Below, piece by piece: positions 23,799 through 32,725 of a DNA stretch of 64,000 nt. Below the pieces are notes generated by a model. It saw only the letters and a program-made list of their open reading frames with translations. It did not search any database and had not been told where the DNA came from. The translations under genes and the position numbers were made by a program. The stretch is from GCA-2731375 sp002731375 (GTDB taxonomy: Bacteria; Pseudomonadota; Alphaproteobacteria; GCA-2731375): positions 4,226 to 68,225 of the forward strand of contig JASMDX010000011.1 in assembly GCA_030752605.1 (NCBI GenBank). The letters run 5' to 3'. The stretch's first letter is position 1. Each line of letters begins with the position of its first letter.

Positions 23799-25091
23799 CT
23801 AGCGCTGTGAGCGGCGCAGGGCGCCGCCCAGATCATCCTTCAAGTCGCGAATGTCTTCCAGGCCCACGGATATGCGCACCATGTCCTCGCTGACCCCCGC
23901 CGCCGCCAACGCCGCTGCGTCCATTTGTTGATGGGTGGTGGAGGCGGGATGGATGATCAGGGACTTGGCATCACCCACGTTGGCAAGGTGCGAGTGGATT
24001 GCCAGACTTTCGATAAATTTGGCGCCGGCGCCGCGTCCGCCCTTGATGCCGAAACTGAAGACTGCGCCGACACCATTTGGCATCAGGGTCTTGGCCAGAT
24101 CATAATCCGCATGCTCGGGCAATTCGGGATAGCTGATCCAGGCCACGCCATCCTGGCCCAAGAGGAATTCGACGATCTCCCTGGTATTTTCCACGTGGCG
24201 CTGCATGCGTACGGACAATGTTTCAACGCCTTGCAGGATATAAAACGCCGTTTGCGGGCTCATGGCGGCGCCGAAATCGCGCAGGCCTTCCATTCTAGCT
24301 CGCATGATGAAGGCGTTGGGGCCGAACTCCTCGGCGAAATCCAGGCCGTGATAGCCGTCATAGGGCTCGGTCATGGTGGGGAATTTATCCGATGCCTCCC
24401 AATCGAAGCGGCCGCCATCGACCAACAGGCCGGCTACGGCGACACCATGGCCGCCGAGGAACTTGGTCGCCGAATGCATGACAATATCGGCACCATACTC
24501 AAAGGGCCGGAACAAATAGGGCGTGGCGAAGGTATTGTCGATCATCAGGGGGATGCCGTTGGCATGGGCCACGTCCGCCACCGCTTGCACGTTCATCACC
24601 TCCAACCCCGGATTGCCCAGGCTCTCGCCATATAGCAGACGGGTATTGGGTTGGATCGCGTCGGCGAAGGCGTCAGGGTCGCGCGGGTCCACGAAAGTCG
24701 CTTCGATACCAAAGCGCGGCAGGGTATGGGCGAACATGTTGTGAGAGCCGCCATAAATGGAGGCGGAGGAAACGATATGGCTACCCTGGCCCATCAACGT
24801 CGCCACGCCCAGATGCAGGGCGCCCTGGCCCGATGCGGCTGCCACGGCACCGACCCCGCCTTCCAGGGCAGCGATGCGTTCCTCCAACACCGCCACGGTT
24901 GGGTTGGAGATGCGGGAATAAATATGCCCGGCACGCTCCATGTTAAACAGCGCAGCGGCATGGTCGGTATCCTGAAAAACAAACGAAGCCGATTGATAGA
25001 TAGGCACCGCGCGGGCGCCATAAGTTGCGTCGGGCTTTTGCCCGGCGTGCAGGGTCAGGGTGTCGAAGTTGAGATATTTCGGATCCGCCAT
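23799..25091 (-). CDS. metY: O-acetylhomoserine sulfhydrylase-type Cys/Met metabolism PLP enzyme
   Basis: This 430-residue enzyme of the Cys/Met-metabolism PLP family most resembles O-acetylhomoserine (aminocarboxypropyl) sulfhydrylase, which joins sulfide or methanethiol to O-acetylhomoserine. It starts with the MetY-like FDTLTLHAGQKPD, has YSRISNPTV, IDNTFATPYLFRPFEYGAD and the PLP lysine in HSATKFLGGHG (K210), and the C-terminal LIIHPASTTHQQM and RISVGLEDIRDL. The length, longer than cystathionine lyases, supports MetY. It is divergent from a TauD-type gene 123 bases away. Confidence 0.92.
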   Translation of the reverse strand: MADPKYLNFDTLTLHAGQKPDATYGARAVPIYQSASFVFQDTDHAAALFNMERAGHIYSRISNPTVAVLEERIAALEGGVGAVAAASGQGALHLGVATLMGQGSHIVSSASIYGGSHNMFAHTLPRFGIEATFVDPRDPDAFADAIQPNTRLLYGESLGNPGLEVMNVQAVADVAHANGIPLMIDNTFATPYLFRPFEYGADIVMHSATKFLGGHGVAVAGLLVDGGRFDWEASDKFPTMTEPYDGYHGLDFAEEFGPNAFIMRARMEGLRDFGAAMSPQTAFYILQGVETLSVRMQRHVENTREIVEFLLGQDGVAWISYPELPEHADYDLAKTLMPNGVGAVFSFGIKGGRGAGAKFIESLAIHSHLANVGDAKSLIIHPASTTHQQMDAAALAAAGVSEDMVRISVGLEDIRDLKDDLGGALRRSQR

Positions 25092-25214
25092 GAGGCCCTC
25101 CCGAGCTTGGAAAATCGCCGTATCCTAGTTCTCCCGCACGTCAGGAGCAACGTGCGTATTGGTGCAAGGTGGTATAACCTGCGCAAAATATAAATGAATG
25201 GGGGAAAGAAAGTT

Positions 25215-26084
25215 ATGGCGTTATTGAATATCGAACCATTGCACGAGGATTTCGGGGCCAGGGTGAGCGGTATCAATCCGCGTCAGCCGCTTTCGGACAC
25301 AGCAGTCGATGAGATCCAGGCGGCGATCGACGAGCATTCATTTCTGCTGTTCCCCGAACAGGAAATGAATGACGATCTGCATCTCGTCTTTACAAAAAGC
25401 CTGGGCGAGCCAGAGGAAAGCCACGTCGCCAAGGGTGAGCGGGGTGAAATCGCCCATATAGGCACCATCGGCAACGTCCAGGAAGACGGCAGCAAGCTAG
25501 GCAACGATCACAAAAAGACGATCTTTCTGACCGGCAACAACATGTGGCACTCCGACAGCTCGTTCCGCGAGGTGCCCTGCCGCCTCTCCATCATGTGCGC
25601 CTACGAAGTGCCCGATGAAGGTGGCGCCACGACCTTTGTTTCGGCCCGCGCTGCCTATGGACGTCTGGACGAAGCCAGCAAGGCGCGCATCGACCCTTTG
25701 GTGGTGATCCATGACTATGTCTTCTCGCGCAGCAAAGTCGCGCCCGACGCGGTCAGCCCGTCATTGGCGGCATCCCTGCCCCCCGTGCCGCAAAAATTGG
25801 TGCGGACAAATCCGGGCAATGGCGCGAAGAATTTTTTCGTCGGCTCCCACGCCAAGGCCATTGAAGGTTGGAGCAACGAAGACAGCCGCGAACTGCTGGA
25901 TGATCTGCTGGCGCAAGCGACCCGGCCCGAACATACCTACAGCCATAATTGGCGGCCCGGCGATCTGGTGATCTGGGACAACCGCTGTCTAGTGCACAGG
26001 GGCGAAGGCTACGACGCGGATCGCTACCGCCGCTACATGCGCCAAATCCGCACTCGTGGCGTTGGCCCTACCTTGGTGGAGTGA
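25215..26084 (+). CDS. TauD/TfdA family dioxygenase
   Basis: This Fe(II)/2-oxoglutarate dioxygenase of about 289 residues has the HxD motif in NMWHSDSSF, the distal histidine and arginine in RCLVHRGEGYDADRYRRYMRQI, and the family's DDGVRVSGI-like opening (EDFGARVSGINPRQPL). Members desulfonate taurine, cleave 2,4-D and related ethers, or hydroxylate carnitine precursors. The start at 25215 follows a purine-rich stretch (GGGGGAAAG) and gives the normal N-terminus; an upstream ATG at 25194 is possible. It probably forms an operon with the flavoprotein gene 22 bases downstream. The substrate is unknown. Confidence 0.9.
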   Translation: MALLNIEPLHEDFGARVSGINPRQPLSDTAVDEIQAAIDEHSFLLFPEQEMNDDLHLVFTKSLGEPEESHVAKGERGEIAHIGTIGNVQEDGSKLGNDHKKTIFLTGNNMWHSDSSFREVPCRLSIMCAYEVPDEGGATTFVSARAAYGRLDEASKARIDPLVVIHDYVFSRSKVAPDAVSPSLAASLPPVPQKLVRTNPGNGAKNFFVGSHAKAIEGWSNEDSRELLDDLLAQATRPEHTYSHNWRPGDLVIWDNRCLVHRGEGYDADRYRRYMRQIRTRGVGPTLVE

Positions 26085-26106
26085 GTGAGGATTAGGAGGC
26101 AATGTT

Positions 26107-27822
26107 TTGAGTAATGCCGAACCTGACTTCGCGGAAGCTTATGACGTGATCGTGCTGGGCGCCGGGGCGGGGGGGATGACCGCCGCCGTGGTCGCCGCCA
26201 ACGAGGGGCTGCGGACGCTGCTGCTTGAAAAGACGGAATATGTCGGTGGCACCACCGCCGTATCCGGCGGCATGGTCTGGGTGCCTAACAATGCCAAGAT
26301 GGCCGCTGCCGGCCTGCCCGACAGCCTTGGAGCGGCGCAGGAATATCTCGACGCCACCGCCGGCGCCGAGAATGGCGATACCGATAGTGCCAAACTGCGC
26401 CGGGTGTTTCTGGACGAGGCGCCGGGAGCCATCGACTATCTCGACCGCAACAGCGATGTTCGGTTGGTGCCGCTATCGTTTTATCCGGATTATTACCCCG
26501 ATTTGTTCGGTGCCACCCAGGGTGGGCGGGTGCTGGAGCCTATGGCGTTTGATGCCCGGCAGCTGGGCGAGAGTTTTAAGATGCTGCGCCCGCCACTGCC
26601 CGAATTTACCCTGCTGGGGGGCATGATGGTGGCCCGGCCCGACATCGTGCATTTTCGCCGTATCTATAAATCACCTGTCTCGGCCCTGCGGGTACTTCGA
26701 CTGGTGGCCGCTTATGCCTTGCAACGGACCCGGTTGCACCGCGGGGCCAATCTGGTGCTGGGCAACGCCCTGGCGGGACGACTGTTGAAATCCCTGTTGG
26801 CCTTGGACGTGCCGATCCGGTGCAATACGGTAACCCGGCGCCTGCTGCGGGAAGATGGCCGCATCACCGGGTTGGAGGTCGAGACGCCCACCGGCGCGCG
26901 GGAGATCAAGGCGCGGCGCGGCGTGGTGCTGGCGGCGGGCGGCTTTTCCCATGACGAGGCCTTGCGCGATTCACTGTTGCCCAGCGAGGCTGGCATGCAT
27001 TCCGCCGCCGCGCCGGGCAATACCGGCGATGGCGTCAATCTGGCTTTGAGCGCCGGTGGCGTGGTGCCCAACGACAATGCCTCGAACGCATTCTGGGCCC
27101 CTGTATCGCACTTCACCAGGGCTGACGGCAGCCCAGGCGTCTATCCCCACACGGTGACGGATCGGGGTAAGCCGGGTATGATGGCGGTGAACGGCGATGG
27201 CCAGCGTTTCACCAACGAAAGCAATTCCTATCATGAATTCGTCAAGGCTATGTTCCAGAGCCACAACCAGAGGCCGGCCATTCCCGCCCATCTAATTTGC
27301 GATCACCAATCCCTGTGGCAATACGGCCTGGGCGCGGTTAAGCCCATGTGCCTGCGTCTCGCACCCTATATCCATAGCGGGTATCTGATCCAGGCCCAGA
27401 ACCTGGATCAACTAGCGCAGAAAATTGGCGTTCCTGGACGTCACCTGAAAGAAACCATCGCGGCCTATAACGCCGACGCGGAACAGGGCGAGGACAGCGC
27501 CTTTGGCCGGGGCGGCAACGCCTACCACAAATATGTCGGCGATCCTGGCAACCAGCCCAACCCCTGTATGCGGCCCATGGCGACAACGCCCTTTTATGCG
27601 GTTGCCTTGTATCCAGGCGACCTGGGCACCGCCGCCGGCGCGCGGACCGGCGGCAATGGCGAGGTTCTGAACCAGAACTGTGACGCCATTCCTGGGTTGT
27701 ATGCCTGCGGCAACGATATGAACTCCGTCATGGGAGGCAGCTACCCCGGTCCCGGCATCACCCTGGGCCCAGCCTTGGTATTCGGCTATCTTGCTGCCAT
27801 GCATTTGGCCAAAGGCGGTTGA
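26107..27822 (+). CDS. FAD-dependent oxidoreductase (3-ketosteroid dehydrogenase/fumarate reductase flavoprotein type)
   Basis: This 571-residue flavoprotein has an N-terminal Rossmann dinucleotide motif (VIVLGAGAGGMTAAVVAANEG), LLEKTEYVGGTTAVSGG, and the C-terminal FAD signature GLYACGNDMNSVMGGSYPGPG. These place it near delta-1 3-ketosteroid dehydrogenases and related fumarate-reductase-like proteins. The start is a TTG at 26107 with AGGAGG at 26094-26099, since the only nearby ATG is out of frame. Next to the TauD-type gene it may take part in degradation of a hydrophobic or carboxylated substrate. Activity on steroids is not shown. Confidence 0.9.
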   Translation: MSNAEPDFAEAYDVIVLGAGAGGMTAAVVAANEGLRTLLLEKTEYVGGTTAVSGGMVWVPNNAKMAAAGLPDSLGAAQEYLDATAGAENGDTDSAKLRRVFLDEAPGAIDYLDRNSDVRLVPLSFYPDYYPDLFGATQGGRVLEPMAFDARQLGESFKMLRPPLPEFTLLGGMMVARPDIVHFRRIYKSPVSALRVLRLVAAYALQRTRLHRGANLVLGNALAGRLLKSLLALDVPIRCNTVTRRLLREDGRITGLEVETPTGAREIKARRGVVLAAGGFSHDEALRDSLLPSEAGMHSAAAPGNTGDGVNLALSAGGVVPNDNASNAFWAPVSHFTRADGSPGVYPHTVTDRGKPGMMAVNGDGQRFTNESNSYHEFVKAMFQSHNQRPAIPAHLICDHQSLWQYGLGAVKPMCLRLAPYIHSGYLIQAQNLDQLAQKIGVPGRHLKETIAAYNADAEQGEDSAFGRGGNAYHKYVGDPGNQPNPCMRPMATTPFYAVALYPGDLGTAAGARTGGNGEVLNQNCDAIPGLYACGNDMNSVMGGSYPGPGITLGPALVFGYLAAMHLAKGG

Positions 27823-27981
27823 TGTGGATTTCGAGGCAGACGCCGAAATCATCCCTGTTGCCGTCAATGATTTCAAGAACTAGCGCCATTGAAGCGCGCA
27901 GTCCCAGAGCTGCTCCCTGGGCGCTTGAACGCAATAAGGGTTACGGCCCGTAACCCCAAAATAAAATTTGGAGGACGAAAA

Positions 27982-28353
27982 ATGAGTGACAAGCAAGGCA
28001 AGGCCGGCATCCGCAATATTGCCGAGGAGCCCTGGCAGCAGTTCCCGGATCATTTCGGCGGCGCCCTGTCCAAGGCCCTGGTCAACCCCGAGAACAGCGA
28101 TTTTACCCTACTCGATTATCGCATTTCCGCGTACCAGCCCATGGCCTATGTCGCCGCCCATACTCATAAGGTGCAGGAACAGGTCTATCATGTTCTTGAA
28201 GGCGAAGGTTTGATGGAAATTGATGGCGAAAAGACCGTGGTTCGCCGCCATGACGTAATCAACATTCCGCCGGGCGTGGAACATGCCATCGAAAATTCCG
28301 GCCTGGTAGATCTGGTTTTTCTGGTCATCACGGCGCCAGCCAAGGACGAATAG
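27982..28353 (+). CDS. Cupin-domain protein
   Basis: This 123-residue single cupin has the two metal-binding motifs AHTHKVQEQVYHVLEGEG and PGVEHAIENSG, with histidines and a glutamate where metal ligands are expected. The start at 27982 follows GGAGGA at 27969-27974. Small cupins act as isomerases, dioxygenases or sensors and this one cannot be assigned. It lies 159 bases after the flavoprotein gene and may be transcribed with it. Confidence 0.88.
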   Translation: MSDKQGKAGIRNIAEEPWQQFPDHFGGALSKALVNPENSDFTLLDYRISAYQPMAYVAAHTHKVQEQVYHVLEGEGLMEIDGEKTVVRRHDVINIPPGVEHAIENSGLVDLVFLVITAPAKDE

Positions 28354-28435
28354 GCGAAAATACTTGATCGTCATGACATAATTCTATTCACTGCGACTTC
28401 GGTACGGTACCGACATGATCGCGTAGAGGGGATCA

Positions 28436-28780
28436 ATGGCGGAAACGTTGACTTCACAAGAGGCGTTGAAACTTTGGCGCCGGGCATTACTGTTTTCGGT
28501 GCGTGCCGAGGGGCCGGATCTGTCGGCCCGGCAGATGGCCCTATTTCTGCAGGTCTATCTTGCGCCACCGCCCCATACGGTGCGCGGCCTGGCGGCGACA
28601 CTGCGGATATCAAAACCAGCGGTGGTGCGGGCCCTTGATACCTTGGGTCGGCTTGATTTCACCCGCCGCAGACGGGACCAGAGCGACAAGCGCAACGTGC
28701 TGATCCAGCGCACAGTCAACGGCTCACTCTTTCTTAGTGAATTCGCCGAATGGGTCGTAGACGCATCGGACACGCTTTAA
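28436..28780 (+). CDS. Small winged-helix (MarR-like) DNA-binding protein
   Basis: This 114-residue protein has a predicted winged helix: the recognition region TVRGLAATLRISKPAVVRALDTL is followed by the basic wing DFTRRRRDQSDKRNVLIQRT, with a short helical tail. That matches the MarR-type fold, though it is shorter than typical MarR proteins and lacks the long dimerisation helices. It precedes an NlpC/P60 peptidase gene by 25 bases, so the two are probably co-transcribed. What it senses is unknown. Confidence 0.75.
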   Translation: MAETLTSQEALKLWRRALLFSVRAEGPDLSARQMALFLQVYLAPPPHTVRGLAATLRISKPAVVRALDTLGRLDFTRRRRDQSDKRNVLIQRTVNGSLFLSEFAEWVVDASDTL

Positions 28781-28805
28781 ACGGATGGCTATTTAGGGAT
28801 CGGCC

Positions 28806-29678
28806 GTGGCTATGGACCCGCGCATTACACCCGCCCGCGATGATATTGCCGCGGATTGGCTGCGTGGCCAGGTCGAGGCGGCGCGCTACACACCGGGCTC
28901 TCCACGTACGGTGATCCGCGACGGCGCGCCGCTACGCTTCACCCCCGACAACAATGCGGGCCTGGAAAGCCAGCTGATCTACGGCGAGGATTTTCAGGTT
29001 TTCAAGGAACGGGACGGCTGGTGCTGGGGGCAAAACCTGAGCGATGACTATGTGGGTTATGTCCCAGCGGCGGATTTGACCGAAAATGTCTTCGCTCCCG
29101 ACCATCAGGTAGCCGCCCTGCACAGCCATCTCTATACCGAGCCTGATTTGAAGCGGCCCGTCGCCGGCATCATCTCCATGTCGGCGCGGGTGAAAATTGT
29201 TGATGTGGAGGGGAAGTTCTGCCGCATCGCATCGGGTCATTGGCTGCATTCCAGACACCTGGTGTCCCTGGATTACAGCACTCAGGATTTTATCGGCACG
29301 GCTCTGAAATTTATCGGCGTGCCCTATCTGTGGGGCGGACGCACGGCCTTCGGGCTTGATTGTTCATCCCTGGTGCAATTGGCCCTGGGCATGGCCGCCA
29401 TCACCGCGCCTCGGGACAGCGATCTGCAGGAGGCCGGCCCCGGCGCCGTCGGCAGCTTGGTTGAAATGGATGACGAACAAGATTTCTCCCGCCTTGAAGA
29501 GGGCGATTTGGTGTTCTTTCCCGGCCATGTGGGCCTGTTCGTCAATGGCTGGCGTTTTTTGCATGCCAACGCGTTCGACATGCAGGTTTCCCTGCATGGC
29601 TTCTCCGATGTATTGGACCGGGCCAACCGCGACAACGCCGGGGTGAGTTCCATAAGGCGGATAACGCCATCTCATTGA
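28806..29678 (+). CDS. NlpC/P60 (C40) peptidase with SH3-like domains
   Basis: This 290-residue protein has two bacterial SH3-like segments (about residues 35-90 and 100-155) and a C-terminal NlpC/P60 domain with the catalytic cysteine in FGLDCSSLVQ (C186) and histidines in FFPGHVGLF (H241) and FLHANAF (H253). Such enzymes cleave the D-Glu-diaminopimelate bond in peptidoglycan peptides. No signal peptide is evident, so it may act on imported muropeptides or be exported in another way. The GTG at 28806 is 6 bases from AGGGA; an ATG two codons later is the alternative. Confidence 0.9.
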   Translation: MAMDPRITPARDDIAADWLRGQVEAARYTPGSPRTVIRDGAPLRFTPDNNAGLESQLIYGEDFQVFKERDGWCWGQNLSDDYVGYVPAADLTENVFAPDHQVAALHSHLYTEPDLKRPVAGIISMSARVKIVDVEGKFCRIASGHWLHSRHLVSLDYSTQDFIGTALKFIGVPYLWGGRTAFGLDCSSLVQLALGMAAITAPRDSDLQEAGPGAVGSLVEMDDEQDFSRLEEGDLVFFPGHVGLFVNGWRFLHANAFDMQVSLHGFSDVLDRANRDNAGVSSIRRITPSH

Positions 29679-29709
29679 CCCGGCAACGTTTGCAAAGGAC
29701 CGGCAGGGC

Positions 29710-30978
29710 GTGAGCGCGGGCAAACCAGCAAACAGCACCTCGACCGCCCGCGCAGCCGCCCGAACGTCTGCCATGGCGCCATTCGCGGTGCGCAGTTTCC
29801 GTTTTCAGTGGCCTTCGGATTTGTTGACTTCTTGGGCCTTCGAGATGGAGACCCTGATCCTGGGCTGGTACGTGCTGGTCGAAACGGATTCGGTGGTGCT
29901 GCTGACTGCATTCGGTTCCCTGCAATTTCTGGGCACCTTGATTTCGCCGTTGTTGGGCGTGGTCGCCGACAGGGTCGGACGGCGGGCGGTGCTGTGTACC
30001 ATGCGGACCATATACACTGTCCTGGCCCTGGCCGTGATGATCCCGGCATGGGGCGGCAGCTTGAATGTATACTATGTATTCGCTGTTGCCTTGCTGGCCG
30101 GTTTGGTGCGGCCCTCGGACCTGGTCATGCGCAATTCCCTGATCGGCGATACAGTGCCTAGCGGCATGCTTGCCAATGCCATCGGCCTATCGCGCACGAC
30201 CATGGACTCGGCCCGCATCGCGGGCGCCCTTGCCGGTGCGGGCCTGTTCGCGACCCTTGGCATCGGTCCGGCCTACATTGGCGTCACCGCATTGTATGGT
30301 ATCGCGCTGCTGTTGACCCTTGGCGTCGCCGGGCACCACACGGCGGCGGCGGCCGCAAAACCGACGACGCGCCCAACCACGACGTGGCAGGAGCTGAAAG
30401 CCGGTCTGGCCTACGTTTGGAAAACGCCCGAGGTGTTGGCCTTGATGCTGCTGGCCTTCTGGGTCAATCTGACGGCTTATCCAATCTCCATGGGACTGCT
30501 GCCTTATGTGGCCAGAGAAATTTACGACTTGGACCAAAACGGCCTCGGCCAACTGGTGGCGGGTTATTCTGGTGGCGCCCTGATAGGTTCCATCGCGATG
30601 ATCATGAGCGGCGGTGCCCGGCGTCCGGGACGCTTCATGGTACTTTCCATCATCGCCTGGTATGCCTTGATGGTGATATTCGCCTGGCAGGAAACGAAAT
30701 GGCCTGGCTTCGCCATATTGCTGTTGGTCGGCATCATGCAAAGCACCGCCATGATTTCCATGTCGGTGATTCTGCTGCAGATCACGCCGGAGCAATTCCG
30801 GGGCCGTATTATGGGTGTGCGCATATTGGCGGTTTATGGCCTGCCCGTGGGCTTATTGGCTGCCGGCGCCCTGGTTGATTGGACCGGCTTTTCCAATGCC
30901 GTGACCATATACACCTTGTTGGGCATTTTGTGCACAGGATGGATCGCACTGAAATGGCGCGCCGTTATTTGGCGTTAG
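29710..30978 (+). CDS. MFS transporter (DHA3/EntS-like)
   Basis: This 422-residue membrane protein has about 12 hydrophobic segments and the MFS loop 2-3 motif in GVVADRVGRRAVL, plus FRGRIMGVRILAVYGLPVG in the second half, a pattern of the drug and siderophore exporter branch. The annotated start is a GTG with a long hydrophilic leader; the ATG at 29773 (MAPFAVRSFRF) would be a simpler start. Likely an exporter of a small molecule; the substrate is not indicated by neighbours. Confidence 0.87.
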   Translation: MSAGKPANSTSTARAAARTSAMAPFAVRSFRFQWPSDLLTSWAFEMETLILGWYVLVETDSVVLLTAFGSLQFLGTLISPLLGVVADRVGRRAVLCTMRTIYTVLALAVMIPAWGGSLNVYYVFAVALLAGLVRPSDLVMRNSLIGDTVPSGMLANAIGLSRTTMDSARIAGALAGAGLFATLGIGPAYIGVTALYGIALLLTLGVAGHHTAAAAAKPTTRPTTTWQELKAGLAYVWKTPEVLALMLLAFWVNLTAYPISMGLLPYVAREIYDLDQNGLGQLVAGYSGGALIGSIAMIMSGGARRPGRFMVLSIIAWYALMVIFAWQETKWPGFAILLLVGIMQSTAMISMSVILLQITPEQFRGRIMGVRILAVYGLPVGLLAAGALVDWTGFSNAVTIYTLLGILCTGWIALKWRAVIWR

Positions 30979-31216
30979 GACATTTGGCGCTAGCTGTTTG
31001 CGAGAACAGACCGATGAACAAGAACACATTGGAAATGCTGGCGTTATTGAATCGATAACAATGGCAAGCGGATGGCTCTAACCCTTCTTTACCAGTTTTG
31101 CGGCCATCATCACTTGTCTTGGAGTGACATAGTTGGCGGCGCCGATTTCGTCATCAGCGCCCTATTTTGATGGCTTGCATTCCGCCGCCAGGGCGGATGT
31201 AGCGGTGACCGTATCT

Positions 31217-31612
31217 CTAATGGGGAAATAGCCAATAGCCAATCATTAGCACGATGCCAATAGCGCCCGCGGTGAGGCCAAATGCGTTGATCAGGAATGC
31301 GCCATGGGCTGCCGTCCGGGACGAATACAGATGTAGATCCCGGCCATGCCGGATCGCCCTGAAATGATTGGCCACCGCACCCCGGCCCAAAAATACAATC
31401 AGAAACAGCCAGCCAATGGTATATGGGATGCCGTTCAGATACGGCTGGGTCAGGGTGACGCCGGCGACGGCCGCCATAATCACGACGCCCTTGAAGGGAT
31501 TGGTCGCTGACAATGGCGTCTGGCCAGACTTCAGCCGCGCGATGGAGAAGAAATTATAGAGGCTGCCGGTCAGCGCATAGGCGAATTGCAATGCGACAAC
31601 TGTGTTCATCAA
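31217..31612 (-). CDS. Small integral membrane protein of unknown function
   Basis: This 131-residue protein has about four hydrophobic segments (near residues 5-22, 44-60, 65-80 and 105-128) and a basic loop (RAIRHGRDLHLYSSRTAAHG). I do not recognise the family. It begins 6 bases after the stop of the 2-hydroxyacid dehydrogenase gene, so it is probably translated from the same message, and its codon usage looks like its neighbours'. Confidence 0.6.
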   Translation of the reverse strand: MMNTVVALQFAYALTGSLYNFFSIARLKSGQTPLSATNPFKGVVIMAAVAGVTLTQPYLNGIPYTIGWLFLIVFLGRGAVANHFRAIRHGRDLHLYSSRTAAHGAFLINAFGLTAGAIGIVLMIGYWLFPH

Positions 31613-31618
31613 CGGTGT

Positions 31619-32587
31619 TCATCCGTCCTCGAGTTCCGGAATAACCCAAAGCGGCGCCGCGCCCCGGTTGACCCGTTGCACATTATCGAAGGCATTACGG
31701 ACCCGCGCCTTATTGCTTTCGAACGTCGGGCCGGCCATGTGCGGGGTCAAGGTGACGTTGTTCAGGCCAAACAGAGGGTTCTCGGGCGCCGGCGGCTCAA
31801 CGTCGAAGACGTCTAGGCCGGCGCCGGCTATGCGGCTGTTGCTCAAGGCATCATGTAAGGCCGCCTCGTCAATGACCGGTCCACGCGAGGTATTGATCAA
31901 GGTGGCGGTCGATTTCATTAAGGCTAGTTCAGCCGCGCCGATCATATGCTGGGTAGAAGGGTTCAGGGGCACATGCAAACTGACCAGATCGGACCCGGCG
32001 AGGAGTTCCCGCAACAGACGAAAGCGCACGCCCAGGGCATCTTCCTCCGCCTCGCTCAGGCGTTCGATATCGTAATAGGTGATGCTCATGCCAAAGGCTT
32101 GCGCTAGGCGCGCTGTTTTCTTGCCGATTGCGCCCAGGCCGATAATACCCAGGCTCCTGTTGCGCAGTTCGTGCAGCGCCAGCAGGTTATTGCCGCGCCA
32201 GCGCCCCGCGGCCACATCGCCGTGCTGGCGTACCAGCTGGCGTGAGGTTGCCAGCATCAACAGCAAGGCGTGTTCGGAAACGGCTACGGAATTGGCGCCG
32301 CCATTGTTTGCAATCGGCACGCGGGCTTTTTGCGCGGCAGGGATATCGGCCCGGTCATAGCCGGCGCTGAGCAACTGGATTAGCTTCAGATTGGGCGCGG
32401 CGGCATACAACTCGTGGTCCACCAGCATATCGACGAAGCCGACCAGGTACTCGGCCGTCGCCATAGCAGTATTATACTCGGCGCTACGGGCCTCGGTGAT
32501 TATCAACTCATAGCCGGTGGGTGCCAGTTCCCGGGCAAAATCTGCCGCCGCCGGAAATGTTGTCACGAATACAATTTTCGAGCTCAT
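31619..32587 (-). CDS. D-isomer-specific 2-hydroxyacid dehydrogenase
   Basis: This 322-residue NAD(P)-dependent oxidoreductase has the dinucleotide motif GIIGLGAIGKKTARLAQAFG, the catalytic arginine in LINTSRGPVID, the glutamate region LDVFDVEPPAPENPL and the catalytic histidine in TLTPHMAG. Members reduce glyoxylate, hydroxypyruvate or other 2-ketoacids, or oxidise phosphoglycerate. The histidine context (TPHMAG) and length are usual for the family; the substrate cannot be set. It is transcribed with the small membrane protein gene downstream and is divergent from the CoA-transferase gene. Confidence 0.91.
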   Translation of the reverse strand: MSSKIVFVTTFPAAADFARELAPTGYELIITEARSAEYNTAMATAEYLVGFVDMLVDHELYAAAPNLKLIQLLSAGYDRADIPAAQKARVPIANNGGANSVAVSEHALLLMLATSRQLVRQHGDVAAGRWRGNNLLALHELRNRSLGIIGLGAIGKKTARLAQAFGMSITYYDIERLSEAEEDALGVRFRLLRELLAGSDLVSLHVPLNPSTQHMIGAAELALMKSTATLINTSRGPVIDEAALHDALSNSRIAGAGLDVFDVEPPAPENPLFGLNNVTLTPHMAGPTFESNKARVRNAFDNVQRVNRGAAPLWVIPELEDG

Positions 32588-32725
32588 GGCTCATCTCTCC
32601 CCGTATGGAATTTTCGAAGATTTCGTAACTTCTGTGTACCTTATACCTTATACCAAGGATGCCGCAGGTGTTGGCTTTCGCGTTATTCCATGGCAAGACA
32701 GCCGAAAGAGGGAACGAGGTAAAGC